A stretch of 64,000 nucleotides of DNA from Castanea sativa (Eukaryota > Streptophyta > Magnoliopsida > Fagales > Fagaceae). Below are positions 29,582-40,999 of the stretch, piece after piece. The stretch spans positions 30,094,001-30,158,000 of the forward strand of contig NC_134021.1 of assembly GCF_040712315.1 (NCBI RefSeq), given 5' to 3'. The first letter of the stretch is position 1. Every line of letters begins with the position of its first letter. Below the pieces are notes generated by a model that was not told where the DNA came from, did no database searches, and saw nothing but the letters and a program-made list of their open reading frames with translations. The position numbers and the translations under genes were made by a program.

Positions 29582-30087
29582 ATCACAAAAGACTCCAATG
29601 GACATTTGGAGTCTACAAAATTTATAACATATTTTTTGAGAATCATAATAATTTTAACATTAAGTTAATTGTGATAGGTTAAACAAATGTTGATGACGTT
29701 GATTTTTTTTTCACTTCAAGTTTGGAGTGGAGTATCATTTCTCCAAGTGTAATTACAAAAAAAAAAAAAAAACTACTTTTGCTAAAACCTAAAAAATTTA
29801 GGCCAAACATTAATCATAGAAACTTAACTTTTCCAACGTCACTCCTCGCCGGTGGATTGGGTTTGTGCCCAACCTCCAACCAACCCAATTAGAGCGGGTG
29901 GGGAGTTTCTAGACCTCTAGCCAACTCGTAAAGGTGTCGGGTTTTTGTCGGGTGGTGGTCAGTTTCAGGTGAAGCCAAAAGCCGGCAAGATCTCATCAGA
30001 TCCTCTGCCAAATCTAGTTGGTTGGTTGCTGAATCCATCAAATTAAGCTGAAATTGTAGTCGAAAAGCTTGAGAAATCATCAAAAAT
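29582..30087. other. Spacer before the hAT element
   Basis: Contains a GC-richer stretch at about 29840-30080 with CAACCCAATT and GGGTTTGTGCCC words, similar in style to hAT subterminal DNA. A 64-codon minus-strand frame there has no recognisable family and is not called. Confidence 0.35.
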
Positions 30088-31225
30088 TAGGGTGTACACG
30101 ATTCAGTGCGGTCGGTTTTAGAGAGTTTTTTTGTACCACACCTATAAGGTGCGATTTCACCCTATGCTTAACCGCACCTCACTTTTGAAAGGTAAAAACC
30201 GGTCTACACAGGGTGCGGTTAAATCTTAGCAGCTTGGTGCGGTTCGTTCAATTATATGGGTTGGGCTTTTAAAAATTATTAATCTAAGTTTTGTGCTTTT
30301 AAGCCTGTAAAAAGTAGCAATTTGAGCCCATTTTGACTGAGCCTTTCTTTATCAAGTTTCAAAAACAATAAGACTAAAAATCTCAACCTGTCACAAGACT
30401 CACAACATTCTAAATCAAATACACAATTATAAAGTATCAAGTCTCAACCATAATATGAATTAAATCTCAACCTGTCAAATTAGACATGTGTTTATTAAAC
30501 ACATCAAGACATATTAATAAATCTAAACTTGTCACGAAATTCCAAATTAAACACACAACTATAAAATATCAAGTCTCAACCATAACAAGAGAATTCTGAC
30601 ATGGCAGCAACATTAACATTAATATTTTTGGCATAATTATAACATCAAATATAGCAATAGTATAGCCACAGGGAGGGGTAGTAGTGCAGCACTACAAAGT
30701 AGTCAAGTAGTGCTTGAGAAGCACTATACAAATATACAAAATGGATGTAGGACCAGAATATACAGTTGGTACACTACACAACTACATATTTTTCACAAAA
30801 AATGGAGTTAGTTTAGTCTACTAAAACTGATAGTTTAATAATTTCCAAGTGTGTTTAGTGCTAACACTGTTCATTTAGTAAACAAAAATAAAGGAGAGAG
30901 CTGCAACAGAAGCATCAAGCCAGCGACCGCCAACTAGCAGTAGCCCAAGCACCCAAATACTCCTAATTTGGTCCTCTCCATGATTAAGTCAGCAAAATAT
31001 CCACACCCAAAAAATTTCTGCAATCAACTAGCCAACAACTCCAACTCCAACTCCAAGTCCTCATATACAAAAAACTACACCCCTACAATGGCAATCCCCA
31101 AAAAATAATGATAAGTAGAAAGTAGATAGCAATACATTACAATTAACACCATTACAAATAACAGCCAACAAACATAAGCAAATTACATAAAATTCAAGTC
31201 ACCTTTGGTAGCTAAGTCCAAAAAA
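30088..31225 (-). mobile_element. hAT 3' region and left terminus
   Basis: TAGGGTGTACACG at 30088 followed by GCGGT and AACCGCACC motifs matches the termini of plant hAT (RICESLEEPER-like) elements. It lies 1.1 kb downstream of the transposase C terminus. A matching right terminus was not found up to 35.2 kb. Confidence 0.6.
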
Positions 31226-33565
31226 CAGCCCTGCCTTCCAAATCAATCTAGAATAGAATCTGTACCTATAGTGAGTTTTGGTGCAAGCTCTAAAAGGAAA
31301 AAAAAAATTGTATATAAATAATAACTCACAAATAGATAAATAAAAGATAAAATACAAGAGAATTTATAAATAACAAAAGCAGAAAAAAATAGAAAATAAC
31401 ATAAACACATTAACCAATTCAAGTTCATAGTTTTCCACTTCATCCATTGCCTCTTGTAGGTTAACTAGTTCAATTGAATCCTTGGACCTCAACCAATTTT
31501 GTGTACAAATCAAAGCTTCAAAAATATTAGGAGACAATGAGCTAAAGAAAGGATCCAAAACACAACCTCCTATGCTAAATGCAGATTCTAATGCAACAAT
31601 TGAGATGGAAATTGTCAAAACATCACGGGAAACTTGAAAAATGATCCTATATCTTGAAGAATTCACCCTCCACCAATCAAGAATATCAAAGTCTTCTGTT
31701 TCCAGATCTACACTAGCTTCTAACAATTATCTATCCAATTCAGATTTGCATTCTACATTATCCTCATCTGCTAAGTGTTATTTGTATATATTATTATACC
31801 TCTTCATCCTCTCTTCTGCACTACCAAAGCCACTTAGCATGGAGGAAATGACAGCAACATTGCTACCACCATATTCACTAGTCTCACTAGCACTAGCACC
31901 ACATGGGATCCCCATTGCTCCATTATAGTGCTTGTACAACCTATTCAAAGCATTCCTAACTCTCAATCCTAACTCATCAACCTTCTCCTTGTAATATCAT
32001 TGCTTAAACCAAAATTTTACATATTTCAATTTATATCTAGGATCAACCATAACAGCTACAAACAATATCAAATTTATCCTATCAACACTTCCCCAATACT
32101 TATCATTAATTTCATTCTTTGTGCCATACCCTTTAACAAAGGACCACCCCTACCATTACACAGTTGATTTAATTAATCTTGAAGACTAACAAGCTCATGG
32201 AAATACACATTATTAGTCACAAACAAAGAATCAGAAAATCTTAAAGTTGACTCATAGAACATACCAAGAAATTTTGTAAAAAGTCTTACATTTCCCCAAT
32301 CTAAAAACTGAGGGGGACCACTAGATGGATCCTCAAAATAACGAAGGAAATTTCCATCATCATCCTCCATCCTTTCAAATGAAGCCATAAACTTTTGTGC
32401 ACTTTCTAACCTTAAGGAAATTGAATTCCACCTAGTAAACACATCAAGGCACAACAAACTTTTACTTTGAATTTTTTCTTTTTCAACACATTCCTAAAAC
32501 TTCTCAAATCTACTAAGAGAGGATTTCACATACCACACTACATTATGAACCTTAGAAATTGACTCATTAAGGTCCTTTAGCCCATCTTGCACAATTAAAT
32601 TCAAAATATGGGAACAACAACGCATATAAAGGAACTCACAACGCAAGAGGCTGCCCACCCTATCCTTTGTTTTCCTCCTAAGATAGTCTCTGACCACATC
32701 ATTTGAGATTGCATTATCAACAATAATTGTAAAAATATAATCTATCCCCCATTGAAGCAAATAAGACTCAACCACCCTACCAATTGCCTCACCCTTATGA
32801 TCGGGTACTAGGCAGAAATTCAAAAAAAAATTTATGATAAACTCAATCAACATCAATATAATGTGCAGTCAAACAAAGGTAATTAAGGTTTTGGATTGAA
32901 ATCCAAGTATAAGTTGTCAAACACACTCTTTGATTAGCCATTAAAACCTTTCTCAAACTCTCCTTCTACCTAATGTAAAGTCTAAGACAATCTCTTGCAG
33001 TAGTAGCACAAAAGAGAACTTCAAACCTAGGCTCTACCTCTTCCATAAAATCAATGAATCCGCCATGCTCAACAAACCTAAAGGGTAGTTCATCAACAAT
33101 TATCATCCTAACCAAGGCCATCCTTAGTCTGTTCACACTAAACTTCCTCAACACCAGCTCATTACCACCCTCTCCCTTTCCTTTTCTTTTTACTTTGGTA
33201 ACTCAAAGTGGTTTGACCTTTATCATGCTTATAGGGGTACTTCTTACAACCAGATTTTATATAGGACCACATGGCAGAGGTCCCATTTCTTTTTGGGTAA
33301 CAATTATAACTCCTTTGACAATAGTTGCACTGTGACTTCGGGGTAAAGGGGGTCACAACCTTTATTTTAGAGAAATGATCTCATATCTTAGAAGACTCTT
33401 TACCACCATTAATAGTAACTTGTTGAGTTTCTGTTTGTGTTTGACGGAGTGCAGCACGTGATGGTAAAATGGGAGATTGTGTATTTGGTTGATTAGCCTT
33501 AGTACATGGACTAGGAATAGGCTCCGTAGAGGGAGTAGAAGAAGAAGAAGCACGAGTAGCCATGA
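31226..33565 (-). pseudogene. hAT transposase, zinc-finger BED / RICESLEEPER type, broken
   Basis: Minus-strand pieces in order: a Ser/Thr/Pro-rich N terminus from 33563; a BED-like finger (CNYCQRSYNCYPK, about 33330) in which an expected His reads Tyr (MWSYIKSGC); a central segment around 32856-32500 with HILNLIVQDGLKDLNESI; the segment LDVFTRWNSISLRLESAQKF near 32440; and the C-terminal dimerisation region (LDWWRVNSSRYRIIFQVSRD, ALESAFSIGG) near 31690-31490. In the family this enzyme excises and inserts the element by cut-and-paste. Several in-frame stops and frameshifts separate the pieces, so it is dead. The order and spacing of domains are otherwise complete. Confidence 0.88.
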
Positions 33566-33775
33566 TCTAATTACATCAATATAAATAACAATCACATATA
33601 CATAGTAATTAAGGAATCGACAACAAATAAATTAAGCAAACAACCTTTAACTTAAACATGCAGTCATACACTATTTTCAATAAAATATTAACAAAAACTA
33701 TACAAGCAACTTTCTCAATGCTAAAATCACAACAACAAGATAATCAACTATAATCACAACATATTAGTATGATAC

Positions 33776-33907
33776 AATAAACTAAAATCACAACAGTATA
33801 ATCAATCAATAGGATGATCAACAAATAAATTTACAATCTTTGAACCCTAGAAAAAAAAAAATCAAACAGCAAACAACATGAGTGAACCTAAAAAAGATCT
33901 ATACATG

Positions 33908-33938
<31 letters not shown>

Positions 33939-34055
33939 AACTAAAATCACAATAGTATGATCAATCAATAGGATGATCAAAAAATAAATTTACAATCTTT
34001 GAACCCTAAAAACAAAACCAAACAGCAAACAACATGAGTGAACCTTAAAAAAAAA
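33776..34055. repeat. 159-bp tandem duplication
   Basis: Two units (33776, 33935) share AATCAATCAATAGGATGATC, TTTACAATCTTTGAACCCTA and AACAGCAAACAACATGAGTG, with few differences. The junction holds an AT microsatellite. Confidence 0.85.
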
Positions 34056-34584
34056 ACACTAAAACTAAAAGCAAAATCAAACACAAACTTGAAAGTTTGA
34101 CACAACATGGTGAATTGAAAACAAAATAAAAAAAATAACCCTTAAAACAAAATCAAACAAAAAAGAAAAAAAAATCAAACATTAGTGAACTCAAAACAAA
34201 TATAAATAGTATGAGAAATACCCAGGAACTATTTAAACCTTTGAGATTTATATCTTTACTAGACTAAAGCTGAATCTCTTAAATTATCCCTGAAATTACA
34301 AGAAAATAACCCAAAAAAAATTTAGAATCAACAAGAAACATTCAATGACCACAAAATAAAACCAAAACAAAATAGGGGTTAGGGTTACCAAAGACAGAAC
34401 TACATAGTGGTAGAGCCATGGTGGAGAACGGAGATGAGAAGGAGATCGACTGACTTAGGTATTAGGAATTTCGTGAGACCTTGAGAGGAAAGTATTTCTT
34501 TGTGAGATAGTGAGACTGAGAATCAAAGATGAGTCTTGAGAGTGAGAGTGAGAGCTTGTATTCTTAAATAGTGGAAGGTTAGAT

Positions 34585-34930
34585 GGGAGCCTAAGATTGA
34601 GAATTTGAGAGGGAAAACTACTATTTGTTCAGCGGGGTTAGGGTATGGAAAAAAAATTATGTGGCTGAGAGCAAAAGAGAAGAGAAAAATGGTTGGTGGG
34701 AGCTTGAGAATCTGAGATTGAGAGGGAAACACTACTGATTATTTGGCAGGATTAGGGTTTGGAAGAAACATTATGTGGCTGAGAGCAAAAAAGAAGAGAA
34801 AAATAATTAAGTGGGAGCCTAAGATTTTGAGATTGAGAGGGAAACATTAATCTTTGTTCGGCGGTATTAGGGTTTGGAAGAAAAATGAAGGTGGTTGATG
34901 AGTGACTGAGTTCTGAGTCTAAGAGGTGAG
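34585..34930. repeat. Three-copy 115-bp tandem repeat
   Basis: Units begin GGGAGC at 34585, 34698 and 34813. Each holds GATTGAGAGGGAAA-like, GGATTAGGGTTTGGAAGAAA-like and, in the first two, TTATGTGGCTGAGAGCAAAA. Minus-strand frames of 69-87 codons here simply read the repeat. Confidence 0.85.
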
Positions 34931-35212
34931 AGTAGAACTCTAAAGAGGAGAAATGAAAGTACCTGAGTAGGAGACAACTCAAGAGTCTCAAACAAGACAA
35001 GAGTCACAAAACGTGTGTGCTTGAGATCAAAAGAGAAAAAAAAAAATCTTACACAGTTACTCCAACAGTGACAATGCAGCATCATTTTTTTATTTTTTAA
35101 ATATTTTTTTTGACATAGTGACTCAAACACCCATACGATATCTTTCTTTTTTTTTTTTGTTGTAAATTTTTGATTTACAACTATATTTTATGTTGCTTTA
35201 TTCCATAAAAAA

Positions 35213-35965
35213 GTGTTGTAATTGCATAAATTTGTTTCCTTGTATTTTTGTGGGATTTTATTGTATTAGGTTTAGTATTAAGTTGGTGAAGACTCAAGCT
35301 TGATTGAAGATCAGTACATTTCGCGACTAGCTCTCGAGAAGTTTGTGAGAAGGGTTCCCATGAAAAGGGCATGTGAGAAGCACATGACTGGAAGCTAAAT
35401 AGTCGTGTAAGGCTGTCAATTTCGCGAGTGTCTCGCGGGTAAGACCTTCTGGCGAGATACCCGCGAAACTCTCTGTCTAGTGGATTTTTAAGTATGACTT
35501 TCTTACCCTTCACCCATACTATATATACCCTCATTACCCGCAAAAGTACAAGAGGCCATTCAAAGAGAAAAACCCTAGATAATTTTTCTACGACACACAC
35601 ACCCATCTTTTAGAGAGAGAGAGCTACCCATCCTTAGTGAGAAATCATTGTAGCCTCTTTTCTTTCCCTCTCCTATTGTCATACCTTGAGAGGAGATTTG
35701 TACTCAAATACAACCCACACCTTTTCAGAGTGTAGAGAGTGTTTTGGAGCTTGGAAAGCTTTGGGGATTTGCCAAAAGAAGCCGGTGAGGCTTGATGGAT
35801 GAAATTGGGCATATTGTGGGATCCGGAAAGCTAGACAAGACACAGTTCCAAGAAACCTTGTTGGAGTAATTAAGCGTGCGTGTGGATTGAGTGTTTTGCC
35901 CAATCTACGCGGATTGTGTTTTTAAGTGGGTCTCGGTGGTATTGTTCTCGTACCACTAAACTCAT
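35213..35965 (+). mobile_element. Copia-type LTR, solo or truncated
   Basis: It starts near TGTTGTAATTGC and holds TTTTGTGGGATTTTATTG, a TATA segment (ACTATATATACCC near 35517), AGAGAAAAACCCTAG and a 3' part with GCGTGCGTGTGGATTGAGTG and CTCGTACCACTAAACTC. This is a plus-oriented Copia LTR. No gag or pol follows. Borders are approximate and no target duplication was found. Confidence 0.6.
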
Positions 35966-36526
35966 TTTTTTACAGATTTCTAGGTAAATTTGGATCACAC
36001 AGCACTATTCACACATTTAAAAATTATTTTGCTACAGTGTTTTCTGAAATAAGTTTTCAGTTTTTAGTTTTTAGTAAATAAGCGGTATCCAAACACACCC
36101 TAAGTCAACTAAGCTACATCGATTATGGTGATAAGTACTATAAGGACCTAAGCACATACAACAGATTGGTCCTTAATTAGACTCTAATCGGGCCCAACTA
36201 AAGGTATGAGTGATTTGTATAAGCCCATCCGAGCCAAGAAAGAAAAACTGAAAATTGTAAATACGAAGAAAGATCTTGGAAGCAGACGAGTTGAAGAAGT
36301 CACAAAACTCACAGGCAAAGTTAAATATGCCCAACTAAGGAGGTCAATAGTATTTGACTTGATAAGTCTCAAAGGAAACTTCCTAGTGAAGACACTTCCA
36401 CCTCTGCATTAAATGTTTTGTTCAAACTAGTTATGCTACATTAATGACTGAATGACACCTAAACAATGCCTGCACAGCCTGTTACCTACTCAATATTGAC
36501 AAATTAATTTCGTTCCGGTTGGAATG
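35966..36526. mobile_element. LTR-like debris
   Basis: AT-rich spacer, then a stretch (about 36130-36480) with GCATTAAATG, CATTAATGACTGAATGACAC and purine-rich words, resembling the LTR-like block at 18.1-18.7 kb. It is cut off abruptly by the Tat-like leader at about 36527. Confidence 0.4.
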
Positions 36527-36697
36527 GCTGTTGGAGTACGTGGTCTGCACACTAATCTCTCGGTCCCTTCTTCGCTTAAGATTGAGGAAATGATCTTGAC
36601 GTTGGGAACCAACAAACTCTTCTCAATCAAACCCCGAACCTACCATGGTTGAACATTGGTCTCACTAAAGCTCCAACGCCCTACAAATGGCGCCAAT
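36527..36697 (-). mobile_element. Second copy of a Tat-like 5' leader with PBS
   Basis: This aligns with 43213-43376, the untranslated leader of the Tat-like element (GATTGAGGAAATGRTCTTGA, CTACCATGGTTGAAC, TTGGTCTCACTAAA). Read on minus, it starts with TTGGCGCCATTTGTAGGG, a primer-binding-type sequence, directly after the LTR. It lies outside the outer LTR of the element, so a second element once shared that LTR. Confidence 0.75.
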
Positions 36698-37416
36698 TGT
36701 AGGGTAGGTCTTGGATCCTAAGCCCAAAAAGCAACAAGCTTAGGGCCCAGAGAGCCCAACACAATGAATTTGTAGAGAGTGGTCTTATAGGCCGAACTTC
36801 AATGGAAGGACCAATGTGCACAGTGGATTAAGGATAGTAGGAAAGTACAGAAAACTAAGCTGTATGCGAAGAAAATCACTCTTCGGCAAAGTCCGAGGAG
36901 ATTAGTTCTTGAATATATTTCTTCAGACTTGGTTACAATTTCTGTTCTAGGTTTCTACAGTGTCCTCTTCTACAATTTTTTAGATTCCCTTATTCTGGTG
37001 GGTTTCTTATGTTATATAGCCTCTTTTTGTTGATCTCGACTCTCCATTTGTTGATCACGCAAGCCACCACCCTAGTGCTTGTCCCATTAGACATATCCCC
37101 AAATCTTCTGTGAGTTGTGGCAACCAAGACGACATTGTTCAAGGGTCTTCTCCACATAAATGGGGCCAGATGGTTTGGTGGGGTGCAATTAATGTGGTGG
37201 TCGCTTCCATCCCTTCAGACACGACATGTTTAACCCCCTCTCTGAAGTCCTTCCCCTACATTGTGGCCTTCTCTAATGATGTGTTAGTGATGTGGCCATG
37301 GCTCGCCTCCCTGGCCTCATTGTCCGAGGGGATGGTCTCCTTGGAATTACACTGGACTCTTCGGCTGTGGGTATGACCTGTGACATTGCTATCTTATTAA
37401 ATTGCTATACTCGACA
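36698..37416 (-). mobile_element. 3' LTR of Tat-like retrotransposon
   Basis: 719 bp, TGTAGGG to TCGACA as read on plus, matching the 5' LTR at 43377-44084 along its length. The minus strand carries GGCTATATAAC as a TATA box. Just outside, at 37417-37430, the minus strand reads TTTGAGGGGATAT, a polypurine tract expected before a 3' LTR. Confidence 0.85.
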
Positions 37417-37949
37417 ATATCCCCTCAAAGCTTTAGTTTTTTTCCTCTTGTTTGAGGAGGAAAATGGGGTTTTGACCTTAAGTAATTGCTTCCACATGCT
37501 TCTTTGAATTTCCCACGTGTAAGTGTTAATTCGCATGCCTTGTAACAGCTCTTGGCGCTTCAAAGTCGACAACGTCTCATTTAATGCTCCAGGCAGCGTC
37601 TTGTCTCCCACGTCTTATGATGAGATGGAGATCCTACGGTTGAGATTTCTCCACGAAATTTGGGGCGGGGTAACTCTCGCCCAACTCTACCTCCTATATA
37701 AGGTGCCTGGGGGATTCATTTCTCCCACTTTCCAAATCTTCGAACTTCCAAGACTCTCCAAATCTTCATACTTTCAAGAAGCTCCTAAAGTGACCTTTGC
37801 CCTTATTTTCGTAAGTTCCCTTATTTTTAGGTTTCTCTTCTCCTTGGCCAGTCTCTTCGACCCTTTGTTTTTTGTTTCTTTCCTTACAAAAATTTCCTTC
37901 TCTTCTCCTTAATCTGTTTAGATAGGTAGGTTTGCTTATTTAGTAGATA

Positions 37950-39904
37950 CCCCCACAGGTGTGGAGGGATTTAGGGCCCTGTAGCATATTCCCCAAGGTG
38001 TCTCCCCATGATAGTGCCCTCAGGGTGGTTGGCACGACCTCAGAAGGGAGGGAGAGGTCGTGATTCCAATGATCGCATTCATAGAGGGGGGAATGAGACT
38101 TTCCATGGGTAGGGTAACCAAGGATTACCTGATCGCCCATAGGATCTGCCCTCATCAGTGCGCACCCAACCTGTTTAGGTCTTGGGTAGCGTGGACACTC
38201 TTAATGAGCACATGGGGCTAGGTCTCACTTGGCACGATGTGGTTTAGATGTATAAGTGCCATTTGCTTGCAGATGTGGGCTATTACCTTAAGTCTAGATC
38301 TTCTGTCTTTAGGCTCGTCTCGTGTTTCCCCAAGTCCAATAAGGGCATAAAGGATGACTTTTTAATCGTCTCAGGTGAATGGCAAGACAGTCTTCACTGC
38401 CCAACTCGGGAGGGAGCACCAGGTGAGGTACCATAGGTTTAGGTCCTTTAGCACAGGTATTGGTCTTGTATTTTGCTTCTTCTTGTCTGATGACTCATTT
38501 TTCTAACTGCGGTTTTGCTTCTTGGCTCCTCTTTTTTGCAGATAAAAGATACATGGCTCCCAACCTCAATTTTGTCAACGTCCTAGACCTCAACAGAGTC
38601 TTGAGATCCGAGGTCTTCATAAGCGACGACAAACAATTAAGAGCTATCCATCTCATTCTTGACTTTAAGCCCCTATTTGAGATGTTCCAAGATGTAGGCA
38701 ACGCGATTAGGGCAAGTGATCCTCGGCTGGCTTGAATTGACGTCTCAGCGTTCGGATTCTTGGCCCGAGAAGACGTTGTGCAAGTTGAGCTATCCTCCCA
38801 TCGTTCTCCTCATGAAGCAGCAGCTCTGAGAGAAGAGACAGCTTCCTCGCGCTTGCCACTTTAGACTAAGATAGACCAATTTCAGCTCGAGGAAGGGAAA
38901 GAGGAGCAGGGAGAGCTCGTGATCTAAGTCTTGGATTCGAAAGACGAGCTTGACAGATTTTCGGGTGTTCGCACCTCCAACCTTGTCGTTGCGGGCATAG
39001 ATAATAGTTCAAAGGAAGAAGAAGAGGAAATGTCTCTAAATAGGAAGAGTGGTTTGTGTGAGCTCCTCGTAGACAGGGCCAAGGGGTCAGCGCCCAAGGA
39101 CGCCTCGGGGTCTCAGCCTCTTCTTACTTTTCCCCCTCCTTCTCGTCCTCCTGCAGTTAACCCTTTTGCTCCTGCCAACCTGAAGAAGAGGAAGAAGGAG
39201 AATGAGAAGGGGGAGTTGGTCACTCAAAAGGAAAGGGTTCCACCCAAGTAGCAAAAGACAGCCAAGGGCAAAGGGAGGGCCTTTGTGGTCGAAAGTAAGG
39301 AGGATTAGAACGTGGTTAAGGTGCGCCCTCAGAATCCAGTATGGGACCCTCAGCTGGAGCTGGATGGGGTAACCATACCATGGAACTCCACCATCAGGGA
39401 GTTCTAGAAATGGCATGCCCACTACCTCGCCGAAGCCCTAGAGCAACCCCTCTTACTGTTGAAGGACATAGCTGCATTGAGGAATGTGAGGCAGCTAGAC
39501 CTCTTTCTGTCCCTGAAAAAGGATCTCGTCTTGGTAAGTTTCTTGGCATGCCTTACTGACATCATGTTTGGTCACCTTTTTCTTATTTAATAGCGTATTC
39601 CTCTGTCATTTTTGTGTAGGCCATTCAAGAGGTATTTATGGCCAAGGAATGGGTGAAAGATGCTCGGAATGAGGCCAGGGTCAAGGCCAACCTCCGTGCT
39701 AAGACCAACAAGGCTTTGGACATCGCTGAACAAAAGAACCAGGAGCTCACTGCGAAGCTGATCGCTGAGGAGAGGGGGCGGAAGAACGCTGAGGCCGGCC
39801 TGAAGAACGCCCAGGACCAAGGTGAGGAGAAGTGCAAAAAGCTTCATCATACTATGACTCAGTCAAGCAGCAAAGAAGACCCTCCTGCTCCAGCCAAGGC
39901 CTAG
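37950..39904 (+). pseudogene. Antisense ORF of the Tat-like element, intron-containing, broken
   Basis: It lies on the opposite strand to gag and integrase. Visible pieces: GYYLKSRSSVFRLVSCFPKS, NKGIKDDFLIVSGEWQDSLH (from 38248); after a GT-AG intron (38423-38541) APNLNFVNVLDLNRVLRSEV; an acidic and Pro-rich middle (38931-39250); and after a second GT-AG intron (39534-39619) a charged coiled-coil (AEERGRKNAEAGLKNAQDQG) ending PAPAKA. Both junctions keep phase. From memory, similar plant proteins are labelled putative gypsy-type transposon proteins of unknown function. Stops at about 38734, 38864 and 39249, and a shifted N-terminal part (37950-38240), show decay. Confidence 0.7.
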
Positions 39905-40495
39905 CGTGGGACCATTTTTCTTCCTTTTTTTTTTTATACTTTTCTTTTGTTGTGGCAGTCTGCCACTATTTATAATGTACCTTTTCTTTTGCTCAATGAA
40001 ATGACATTAATTTTTACTTTATGAATTTTTGTTTTTCCTGCAATGTTTGTCTTTGATTGGCTGTAGTTATTATTTTGTCCTTTGTTGAAAGGTTAAATTG
40101 ATGATGCTTCCAAGGGTGAACACCCATACTTTAACAAAAACCAATAATAATGAATTATTGTTAATTCAAATAAATTAAACTCATGTAAATAGTGAGAAAA
40201 ATAACTATGTGTTGGCACTAAAAACTGCATAATCAATAGGAATGTTTAAGTCCTTGGAGACAAGCAAAACACTTAGTAGAAAAAGGAGATGTTTGAGATC
40301 TCTTATTTTAGGAGTACCTTATGAGTATACCTTCAGAGTCTTTTGACCAAAACCCAGGGTGAGTCCTCGTTTTTTCTTGGTGATGCATATGCCGAGGCCC
40401 ATCCTTGGTAAAATTGTGAAGTGTTACTTTACTCAAGGCACGTGATTCGAGGTCCTGCTTGGTATTCTTATGATCAAAGAAATGTTAATTTACCA
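39905..40495. other. Tat-like element, untranslated part
   Basis: Sequence between the antisense ORF 3' end and the tandem array. A plus-strand AATGAAATGACATTAA-like stretch near 40.0 kb may hold the antisense transcript's 3' end. The last 65 bases are a diverged unit of the following array. Confidence 0.45.
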
Positions 40496-40930
40496 AAGGC
40501 ATGTGGTCCGAGGGGACTGAGCATAATCAATGTTCTGTTTAACGCTTGAACAAATAACCAAGAATATTAATTTACCCAAGGTATGTGGTCCGAGGAGTCA
40601 GGCTTGACCAAGGTTCTGTTTATTATTCAAACAAGTAATGGAGAGTATTAATTTACCCAAGGCATGTGGTCCGAGGGACCAGGCATAACTAAGGTTCTAT
40701 TTAATACTTGAGCAAATAACCAAGAATATTAATTTACCCAAGGTATGTGGTCCGAGGAGCCAGGCATGACCAATGTTTTGTTTAATATTCAAACAAGTAA
40801 TGGAGAGTATCAATTTACCCAAGGCATGTGATCTGAGGGACCAGACACAATTAAGGTTCTGTTTAACACTTAAGCAAATAACCAAGAATATTAATTTACC
40901 CAAAGTATGTAGTCCGAATTGTCAAGCAAG
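40496..40930. repeat. 81-bp tandem array with alternating subtypes
   Basis: Units start at 40496, 40578, 40659, 40740, 40821 and 40902 (periods 82, 81, 81, 81, 81), each opening AAGGYATGTGGTCCGAGG and closing TATTAATTTACCC. Two subtypes alternate: one with CAAATAACCAAGAATATT, one with CAAGTAATGGAGAGTATY, so the higher-order unit is about 162 bp. A more diverged unit precedes it from about 40434. Confidence 0.92.
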
Positions 40931-40999
40931 TACTAGAAAGACACATAACTTTAACGGAAACATGGCAGAATTGCCTTCCATTAATAATAATACCTTTGC

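Larger units (their letters stand above)
33566..35150 (-). other. hAT 5' subterminal region with tandem repeats
   Basis: Non-coding and A-rich. A 159-bp unit starting AATAAACTAAAATCAC at 33776 repeats at 33935, the second copy preceded by a TA run. A second array of about 115 bp lies at 34585-34930. Both lie upstream of the transposase start and are probably part of the element. The right terminus is not seen. Confidence 0.5.

Noticed and set aside
35181..35606. 141-residue minus-strand frame
   Set aside because: Lies inside a Copia-type LTR; antisense and without domain features.
40434..40930. CRISPR-like direct repeats
   Set aside because: Plant nuclear context, 81-bp contiguous units without unique spacers; an ordinary tandem array.
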